A stretch of DNA of 10,500 nt from CAVPGH01 sp046726955 (lineage in GTDB: Bacteria; Acidobacteriota; Vicinamibacteria; Fen-336). Shown in pieces: positions 5,601-10,500 of this stretch. The notes under the pieces are model-generated. The model was not told the origin of the DNA. It was given only the letters and a program-made list of their open reading frames with translations, and did no database searches. The stretch covers positions 1 through 10,500 of the forward strand of contig JBKPBQ010000601.1 of assembly GCA_046726955.1 (NCBI GenBank), in the 5' to 3' direction. Made by a program: the position numbers and the translations under genes. Every line of letters begins with the position of its first letter. Positions within the stretch are counted from its first letter, which is position 1.

Positions 5601-6581
5601 TCAGCGCGACAGCGCGTCGTAGGCCTTCTGGATCCAGTCCGGGGGATCGGGAGACGGTGAGCGCTTGCGGCCCTCGGTGAGCTCCCAGTGGTGGAGCCAG
5701 GAGATCCCCCAGTCGCCGATGTAGGTGTCGGGTCGCGCGTACGCCTCGTCGCGCAGCGCCTCCTCGAGCGTCACGAAGCGGTATCCCCTCCGGCGGAACG
5801 CGTCGGCGAGCGTGCCGAAGCGGTCGGCGTTGAGCGCGTTCGCGTGCAGGAGGAGCACGTGCGGCATGGGGCGGCCGAGGAGGCGACTCGTAACGTCCTC
5901 GACGAAGGCGACGACCTCCTCCATGTACGGCACGTAGGCGGCAACAACGCGGTCGGCCGTGTCGCGGTCGCCGCGGCGGAGCGCGTCCGCGTAGACGGCG
6001 GCGAGCACGTAGTCGTCGTCGTCGATCGTCACGGGAGCGATGGTGTACCCGCGCGCGGCCAGGAACGCCTCGAACGCCCGCCGCTTGTCGAGGTCGAGGC
6101 CGACCTGCAGGAAGGGATGGCGGAAGTATCGGAGCTTGCGATGCCGGGCGGCGAGGAGCCCGCTCGTCACGGCCTCGCCCTTCACCACGTCCACCTCGAA
6201 CTCCTCGAGGGGAGTGCGGTTGAGGCTGCGGTGGGAATACGTGTGGTTCCCGAGCTCGAGGCCGACCTCGAGCCACATGTCGAGGATCGCCGTGCGCGCA
6301 GCGAAGTCGATCTCGCTCTCGTCCGGAAGGAAGAGCTTGCCCTCGTTCACGAAGCCCACGACGGGGACCGCGTGCTCGCGGAAGTGCTCCAGGAGCTTGC
6401 GCGTGTTCTCGCGAAGGGACGGGACGGCGTTCGAGACGAGCCCACTGGTCGGCCCCGGAAGGTCGTCGAACGTCACCGCCATCCGGCGGTCGATGGCCGG
6501 CCGCTCGGCGCCGGGAGCCGCCGCGCCCAGCGTGAGCGCGATCAGGACGCCGAGCGGGGCGGAGAAGCGCTTCGTGACCAT
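5601..6581 (-). CDS. Exported polysaccharide deacetylase family protein (NodB fold)
   Basis: A 326-residue carbohydrate-esterase-4-type protein. Residues 1-25 are a signal peptide (basic MVTKR, a hydrophobic core, then an Ala-rich cleavage region). The NodB core starts at MAVTFDD (34-40). It has the Asp pair D39/D40, the metal-binding HTYSH (H113, H117), RYFRHP (151-156), and LLLHAN (243-248) with H246. Such enzymes remove N- or O-acetyl groups from peptidoglycan or other polysaccharides outside the cytoplasm. A C-terminal tail rich in Trp and Pro (284-320) lies beyond the core. The ATG at 6581 is 6 bases after the uraH stop, so it is the last gene of the alc-uraD-uraH operon. PuuE-type allantoinases share this fold, but they are cytoplasmic and reported to be metal-independent, whereas this protein is exported and keeps the metal ligands. 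The family call is firm; the substrate is unknown. Confidence 0.88.
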   Translation of the reverse strand: MVTKRFSAPLGVLIALTLGAAAPGAERPAIDRRMAVTFDDLPGPTSGLVSNAVPSLRENTRKLLEHFREHAVPVVGFVNEGKLFLPDESEIDFAARTAILDMWLEVGLELGNHTYSHRSLNRTPLEEFEVDVVKGEAVTSGLLAARHRKLRYFRHPFLQVGLDLDKRRAFEAFLAARGYTIAPVTIDDDDYVLAAVYADALRRGDRDTADRVVAAYVPYMEEVVAFVEDVTSRLLGRPMPHVLLLHANALNADRFGTLADAFRRRGYRFVTLEEALRDEAYARPDTYIGDWGISWLHHWELTEGRKRSPSPDPPDWIQKAYDALSR

Positions 6582-6587
6582 CGGGCG

Positions 6588-6929
6588 CTAGCTCCCCCGG
6601 TACGTCGAGTAGCCGAAGGGGCTCAGCAGCAGCGGTACGTGATAGTGCTGGCTCGGCTCGCGGATCTCGAAGAGCACCGAGACACTCGGGTAGAAGCCGC
6701 GGCCCCCCCGCGCCCGGAAATACCTGGCGGTGTCGAAGGTCAGGCGGTAGGTGCCACGGCGGAGGTCGCCCTCGGGGAGCAGATCGCCGATGCGGCCGTT
6801 CCCGTCCGTCTTGCCCCGGCCGAGGACGCGGAAGCGCCCCTTTGCCGAGCGGATCTCGAGGACGACGCCCAGCCCGGCCGCAGGCCGTCCGCGGGCGGTG
6901 TCGAGGACGTGGGTGGTGATCGGGCTCAT
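6588..6929 (-). CDS. uraH: 5-hydroxyisourate hydrolase (transthyretin-like)
   Basis: A 113-residue protein that hydrolyses 5-hydroxyisourate, the urate oxidation product, to OHCU in the cytoplasm, usually as a tetramer. The family marks are all present: ITTHVLD with H7 at the N-terminus, R46 in TDGNGR, HYHVPLLLSPFGYSTY (95-110) with H97, and the C-terminal signature YRGS (110-113) exactly at the end. The length is typical. Its ATG overlaps the uraD stop by 4 bases, so the two are probably translationally coupled. The deacetylase gene follows after 6 bases. It would receive substrate from PuuD on the other strand and pass product to UraD. Confidence 0.96.
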   Translation of the reverse strand: MSPITTHVLDTARGRPAAGLGVVLEIRSAKGRFRVLGRGKTDGNGRIGDLLPEGDLRRGTYRLTFDTARYFRARGGRGFYPSVSVLFEIREPSQHYHVPLLLSPFGYSTYRGS

Positions 6930-7435
6930 GAGCCGAGGAGCTTCTCCAGGCGGATGCGGGTGATCCTGGCCTGCTCGTCGGCGGCGATCCGGTGCTCTTT
7001 TTCGGGATCGTTGCCGAGCCGCGCTTGGAGCAGGCCGAGCATCTCCTCGGCGCCCTTGCCGGTGGCGCACACGATGAAGATGTGGCCGAAACGCGCCTCG
7101 TAGTCCCGGTTGCCCTGTGCGAGCGCCTCGAGGACGTCGTCGTCGGCTCCGTCTACGCCCGACTGCTCGCCCGCGGCCCACTGGCGGGTCGTCGCGAACC
7201 GCCGCCGGAGCGCGTCCTTGTCGCCGATGCGTGGGTGATGCGCGAAGGCCTCCATCCAGTCCGCGGGGCCGAGGCCCGACCAGATCTCCTCCGCGGCGGC
7301 GTAGAGTGCCGCCGCGTCGGCGAACGGACGCCGCGCCGTCATTGCCTCCACCCATCTCGAGGCGCCGCAGCAGCGGCCGAGCGCCTGGCGGGCGTCGTCG
7401 AGCGGCTGGGAGTTAAGGCGTGACAACGCGTCCAT
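6926..7435 (-). CDS. uraD: OHCU decarboxylase
   Basis: A 169-residue 2-oxo-4-hydroxy-4-carboxy-5-ureidoimidazoline decarboxylase, which makes S-allantoin stereospecifically in the third step of urate breakdown. Visible family motifs are RCCGASRWVEAMTARRPF (21-38), HPRIGD (67-72) with the catalytic His, WAAGEQSG (86-93) with the conserved Glu-Gln, and FGHIFIVCATGK (116-127). The length is normal. The ATG at 7435 lies inside the 3' end of the allantoicase gene, a 23-base overlap, and the stop overlaps the uraH start by 4 bases. This tight packing points to one message alc-uraD-uraH. It is cytoplasmic, with no signal peptide. Confidence 0.96.
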   Translation of the reverse strand: MDALSRLNSQPLDDARQALGRCCGASRWVEAMTARRPFADAAALYAAAEEIWSGLGPADWMEAFAHHPRIGDKDALRRRFATTRQWAAGEQSGVDGADDDVLEALAQGNRDYEARFGHIFIVCATGKGAEEMLGLLQARLGNDPEKEHRIAADEQARITRIRLEKLLGS

Positions 7436-8411
7436 GCAGGCGCAGACGGCTCACGCCGCCGTCGGGGAAGATCCGGAATCGGACGTGCGTGAACGGCCCC
7501 TTGTCCGTGGGCTTGAAGAAGTGGCGGAAGTGGGCGCGCAGCTTCGTGCGGGGCAGGAACTCGCGCCAGGCCGCGCCGTCGGCCTGGAGCTCCGCGAGGC
7601 TCGCCCCCGGCGCGTGGACTCCTTCGAGCGAGGCCGTGTCGGGGTAGTTGCCCTTGAAGTGGTTCGTGTCGATCTCGATCTTCTCGAGCCGCCCTGGCGC
7701 CCCGAGGCGCAGGAGGAGCCAGTCGTGCCCAGGGCCGCGCCGGCGCTTCGTCTCCCAGCCGTCGCCCATGTTCGCCGAGCGGCCGGGCATGATCAGGTTG
7801 TCCTTGGCCCCGAAGTGCATGTCGCTCGCGGCGAGGACGAGCCCCCCGTTCTCGATGGCCGCCAGGTCCACGAGCTTCTCCGAGCGGGCGAGCGCGGCCG
7901 CGTCCACGCGCACTTCCCCGAAGACGCGCAGCCGCGCCACCCCGCCGTCCGGGTAGATGTTCAGGCGGACGTGCGTGAAGACCCGGTCGCTGTCGATCGG
8001 GAACAGGTTCTGCGATCCGCCCTTTAGCGGCGAGATCGGCAGGATCTCCGTCCACCGCGTGATCCCCGACAAGAGCGCCTTCAGCTCCACCCGCCCGGGC
8101 CGGAAGCAGGCGTCGAGCGAGGCCTTCTCGGGGAAGTTGCCGATGAAGTGGTTCGTGTCGATGTCGACGCCGCGGACGACGCCGGGCATGCCGAGGCGCA
8201 CGACGCACCAGTCGTGGCCGGGCGTGCGCCGCCGGCGCGTCTCCCAGCCGTCCATCCACTTGCCGCGCACGGTGAACTTCTCGGGGATGAAAATTCCGCG
8301 GCCGGGCTTCAGCAGGTTCTCCTTGGGCGCGAAGAACTCGTCGTTGGCGGCGAGCGCGCGCCCGCCGACGCGCGCCGACGCAAGGTCCGCGAGCTCGGTG
8401 AAGCTCTCCAC
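7413..8411 (-). CDS. alc: Allantoicase
   Basis: A 332-residue enzyme that hydrolyses allantoate to ureidoglycolate and urea. It shows the expected two-repeat architecture: LAANDEFFAPKENLL (20-34), KWMDGWETRRRRTPGHDW (51-68) and IDTNHFIGNFP (84-94) in the first half are echoed by LAASDMHFGAKDNLI (193-207), GDGWETKRRRGPGHDW (216-231) and IDTNHFKGNYP (247-257) in the second. Each half ends in an FTHVR-x-x-I-(Y/F)-PDGG strand (145-157, 307-319). The frame stays open upstream to 8993, but family-like sequence begins only at ESFTELADLASARVGG, so the start is the GTG at 8411 or the GTG at 8429; neither has a good Shine-Dalgarno. First gene of the operon with uraD, uraH and the deacetylase. No allantoinase, its usual supplier of substrate, is encoded in the window. 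Confidence 0.94.
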   Translation of the reverse strand: MESFTELADLASARVGGRALAANDEFFAPKENLLKPGRGIFIPEKFTVRGKWMDGWETRRRRTPGHDWCVVRLGMPGVVRGVDIDTNHFIGNFPEKASLDACFRPGRVELKALLSGITRWTEILPISPLKGGSQNLFPIDSDRVFTHVRLNIYPDGGVARLRVFGEVRVDAAALARSEKLVDLAAIENGGLVLAASDMHFGAKDNLIMPGRSANMGDGWETKRRRGPGHDWLLLRLGAPGRLEKIEIDTNHFKGNYPDTASLEGVHAPGASLAELQADGAAWREFLPRTKLRAHFRHFFKPTDKGPFTHVRFRIFPDGGVSRLRLHGRVVTP

Positions 8412-8525
8412 GGGAGGAGAGCCTACCACCGCTCGGGTTCTTGAACGCGCCGGCGGAAGAGGGGAGGAGACCCTTCTACAATCGGGCTCACGCAACCGGG
8501 GGCCGGTGGGAGGCGTCATACGGTC
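8412..8525. promoter_or_regulatory. Divergent control region between alc operon and permease gene
   Basis: This 114-base gap must hold the promoters for the minus-strand alc operon and the plus-strand permease. On the plus strand a TACAAT (8477-8482, 5 of 6 to the -10 consensus) lies 43 bases before the permease ATG, and a GGGAGG (8508-8513) is a possible, rather distant, Shine-Dalgarno 12 bases before it. A small dyad GTTC-TT-GAAC (8437-8446) could be an operator half-site. I see no clear minus-strand promoter and no good -35 for the TACAAT. Confidence 0.35.
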
Positions 8526-10500
8526 ATGCAGTCCCTCTGGTCGGACCTCACGTACGGTCTGCGCGGGCTTCGGAAACAGCCGAGCTTCACGGTCCTCGCC
8601 GTCCTCGCCCTCGCCCTGGGGACCGGGTCCGCGACCACGATCTTCAGCGTGATCCGGAGCGTGCTCCTCGACCCGTATCCCTACAAGGACGTCGAGCGAA
8701 ACGTCAGCATCCAGATCCGCGACGCCAGGGAATCGCGGCCCTGGGGCCGAAACGCGCTGCAGGCTCCGGAGTTCCTCGACTACGAGGCCCAGACGACGGA
8801 CGTCTTCGAGGAGGTGATCGCGGGAGGATGGGAGGACGTCCTCTACAGCACCGCCCAGGGAACCGAGCAGCTCAACGGCGGGCTCTTCTCCGGCAACTGC
8901 TTCGCCTTCCTCGGCATTCCGCCCGCCCTCGGGCGGACGCTCACCCCGGAAGACGCGCGTCCCGACGCGCCGCCGGTCTTCGTGCTGAGCCACAAGGCGT
9001 GGGTTCGGTATTTCACGGGCGATCCGGGTGTCGTGGGCAAGACGTTCGTGCTGAACGGCGTGCCGACGACCCTCGTCGGCGTCATGCCCGTGCGCTTCTT
9101 CAAGCTCGCCGCGGACGTCTACCGGCCGGTCGTGCTCGATCGCGCCGACCCCGTGAAGAGCCGCCAGTACTTCATGTTCCAGGCGCGGCTGCGCAAGGGC
9201 GTGACGCTCGAGCAGGCGGAAGCGCGGATGAACGTGGTCGCCCGTCAGCTCGCCAAGGTCTACCCGAAGAACTACCCGGACCAGTTCTCGGTGAAGGTCC
9301 TGACGTGGGTGGACGGGATCGTGGGCCCGTTCCGGACGACGCTCTACACGCTCGCGGCCGCGGTCGGGCTACTGCTGCTGATCGCCTGCGCGAACGTGGC
9401 GAACATGCTGCTCGGCCGCGGGGCGACGCGCGAGAAGGAGATGGCGGTGCGGGCCTCGCTCGGGGCCGGGCGGGGCCGCCTCGTGCGGCAGCTCCTCGTC
9501 GAGAGCCTCGCCCTGGCGCTTCTCGGCGCGGCGGTGGGTTGCGTCTTCGCCTACTACGGGCTCCAGGCGATCGTGGCCGCGATACCAGAGGGCCTCATTC
9601 CCCGCGAATCGCAGATCCGGCTCGACGTCCCGGTCCTCGTCTTCAGCCTGCTCGTGGCGGCTGTGACCGCCGTCGTCTTCGGTCTCGTCCCCGCGCTGCA
9701 GACCGTGCGCCGCGATCTCGTGGAGCCGCTCCGAGACTCGGGCAAGGGCCTGTCCGGGGGGTCGCGCGGTGGCCGCCTCCGCGGCGCGCTCGTCGTGGCC
9801 GAGGTCGCGCTGTCGCTCGTGCTGCTCGCGGGCGCGGGGCTCCTCATGCGGAGCTTCGTGAAGCTGCAGACGGCGGATCTCGGGTTCGAGCCCCGGAACG
9901 TCTTGAGCGCCCGCATTCCCCTTCCCCGCGGCCAGTACGAGACCGCGGCGGACAAGCGGCAGTTCTTCTCGCAGGTGCTCGAGCGCGTGCGCGCTCTCCC
10001 CGGCGTCGTCAGCGCGTCCGTCGCCTCCGGGCTCCCGCCCTACGGGGGTCCCCGCACGGAGCTCGACGTGCCCGGACGGGATCACGCCGAGACGTGGAAT
10101 TCGGTCTTCCAGCTCTGCAGCGCCGACTACTTCGCGACGCTCGGGTTCCGGCAGCTCCGCGGGCGCCTGCTGACCGAGCAGGACGTGGACGAGGGCCGCA
10201 AGGTCGCGGTGGTCAGCCAGCTCTTCGTCGATCGCTTCTTCGGCACGGAGGATCCGATCGGACGGACGATCACGCTGAAGGCGCTCGCGACGCTTCCCGA
10301 GTCGCCGGTCGAGGACCCGCGGTTCGAGGTCGTCGGTGTCGTGGCCACCGTGAGGAACCAGGGGATCCAGGACTCGCCGCTGCCCGAGGCCTTCGTCCCG
10401 TACACGATCACAGGCTCGTACGACCGAGGCCTCCTCGCGCGGACGGCCGGCCCTCCGGAGGCGCTCGTCGAGAGCGTGCGCCGCGAGATCTGGGCAGTGG
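8526..10500 (+). CDS. ADOP-family ABC transporter permease (MacB/FtsX type), 3' end outside window
   Basis: An open frame of 658 codons running off the window, with no interruption on codon-by-codon reading. It starts with a cytoplasmic WSDLTYGLRGLRKQPSF, then a first membrane helix (about 20-43), a MacB-like periplasmic domain (about 45-270), and an FtsX core with helices near 276-297 (LLLLIACANVANMLL), 324-350 and 369-392, with a MAVRASLGAGRGRLVRQLLV coupling segment between the first two. A further helix near 420-444 opens a second copy of the MacB-like periplasmic domain. This double architecture is typical of the acidobacterial duplicated orphan permease family, usually about 800-850 residues, so a second FtsX core should lie beyond the edge. 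Such permeases often lack a neighbouring ATPase, and none is seen here. The substrate is unknown. I see no functional link to the purine genes. Confidence 0.92.
   Translation, partial: MQSLWSDLTYGLRGLRKQPSFTVLAVLALALGTGSATTIFSVIRSVLLDPYPYKDVERNVSIQIRDARESRPWGRNALQAPEFLDYEAQTTDVFEEVIAGGWEDVLYSTAQGTEQLNGGLFSGNCFAFLGIPPALGRTLTPEDARPDAPPVFVLSHKAWVRYFTGDPGVVGKTFVLNGVPTTLVGVMPVRFFKLAADVYRPVVLDRADPVKSRQYFMFQARLRKGVTLEQAEARMNVVARQLAKVYPKNYPDQFSVKVLTWVDGIVGPFRTTLYTLAAAVGLLLLIACANVANMLLGRGATREKEMAVRASLGAGRGRLVRQLLVESLALALLGAAVGCVFAYYGLQAIVAAIPEGLIPRESQIRLDVPVLVFSLLVAAVTAVVFGLVPALQTVRRDLVEPLRDSGKGLSGGSRGGRLRGALVVAEVALSLVLLAGAGLLMRSFVKLQTADLGFEPRNVLSARIPLPRGQYETAADKRQFFSQVLERVRALPGVVSASVASGLPPYGGPRTELDVPGRDHAETWNSVFQLCSADYFATLGFRQLRGRLLTEQDVDEGRKVAVVSQLFVDRFFGTEDPIGRTITLKALATLPESPVEDPRFEVVGVVATVRNQGIQDSPLPEAFVPYTITGSYDRGLLARTAGPPEALVESVRREIWAV

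Noticed and set aside
5595..5607. GCGCT-CTC-AGCGC hairpin between the convergent PilZ-like and deacetylase genes, as a terminator
   Set aside because: The stem is only 5 base pairs, overlaps the deacetylase stop codon and has no T tract, so it is too weak to call.
5601..6581. Calling the NodB-fold protein the allantoinase PuuE
   Set aside because: It has a clear signal peptide and the metal-binding Asp pair and HTYSH motif of exported polysaccharide deacetylases, and I do not see the N-terminal sequence expected of PuuE. Kept only as a hypothesis.
5688..7103. Long plus-strand open frame (471 codons) opposite the deacetylase, uraH and uraD
   Set aside because: It is antisense to three well-supported genes, rich in Arg, Val, Ala and Glu, and without recognisable motifs; a by-product of high GC.
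8441..8482. TTGAAC (8441) and TACAAT (8477) as a -35/-10 pair
   Set aside because: The spacing is 30 bases, far from the 16-18 needed; only the TACAAT is kept as a possible -10.
8412..8993. Extension of the allantoicase frame upstream to 8993 (526 residues)
   Set aside because: The extra residues look like antisense of the permease gene and are not family-like; recognisable allantoicase starts at about 8411.
9369..10085. Minus-strand open frame of 238 codons within the permease
   Set aside because: The plus strand encodes a continuous permease with FtsX helices; the antisense product is charged low-complexity sequence.

Overview
The window is about 10.5 kb of very GC-rich bacterial DNA packed with genes. 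No gap between genes exceeds about 115 bases, and I see no rRNA, tRNA, CRISPR array or insertion sequence. The large MacB/FtsX-type permease at the right edge has the architecture of the 'acidobacterial duplicated orphan permease' (ADOP) family. Together with the base composition this suggests an Acidobacteriota genome, though other high-GC phyla are not excluded.

Layout. Left (1-2252, minus strand): an exported protein of unknown function, then a Ser/Thr protein kinase with an unusual N-terminal extension, then the first 18 codons of a likely response regulator whose GTG start overlaps the kinase stop. Centre-left (2306-4391): an HpcH/HpaI aldolase/citrate-lyase-superfamily enzyme on the plus strand, converging on a minus-strand protein made of an N-terminal domain, a long Pro/Ala/Ser linker and a C-terminal zinc ribbon. 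Centre (4460-5586, plus): a membrane urate hydroxylase (PuuD-type) without the usual cytochrome c tail, then a small PilZ-like gene that seems to carry a -1 frameshift. Right-centre (5601-8411, minus): a tight operon alc-uraD-uraH-exported NodB-type deacetylase. Right (8526-10500, plus): an ADOP permease running off the window.

Biology. PuuD, UraH, UraD and allantoicase cover urate to 5-hydroxyisourate, to OHCU, to S-allantoin, and separately allantoate to ureidoglycolate plus urea. This is a purine-degradation locus split over two strands. No recognisable allantoinase or ureidoglycolate lyase lies inside the window. The NodB-fold deacetylase sits where an allantoinase would be expected (PuuE-type allantoinases share this fold), but its signal peptide and metal motifs argue for an exported polysaccharide deacetylase. 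The HpcH/HpaI aldolase could plausibly consume glyoxylate from the end of the pathway; that is inference.

Most worth a second look: the kinase with a GspE/PilB-like N-terminal module, the missing allantoinase and the deacetylase in its place, the cytochrome-less PuuD, the frameshifted PilZ gene, and three genes whose best -10 element lies only 5-11 nt from the start codon, suggesting leaderless transcripts.
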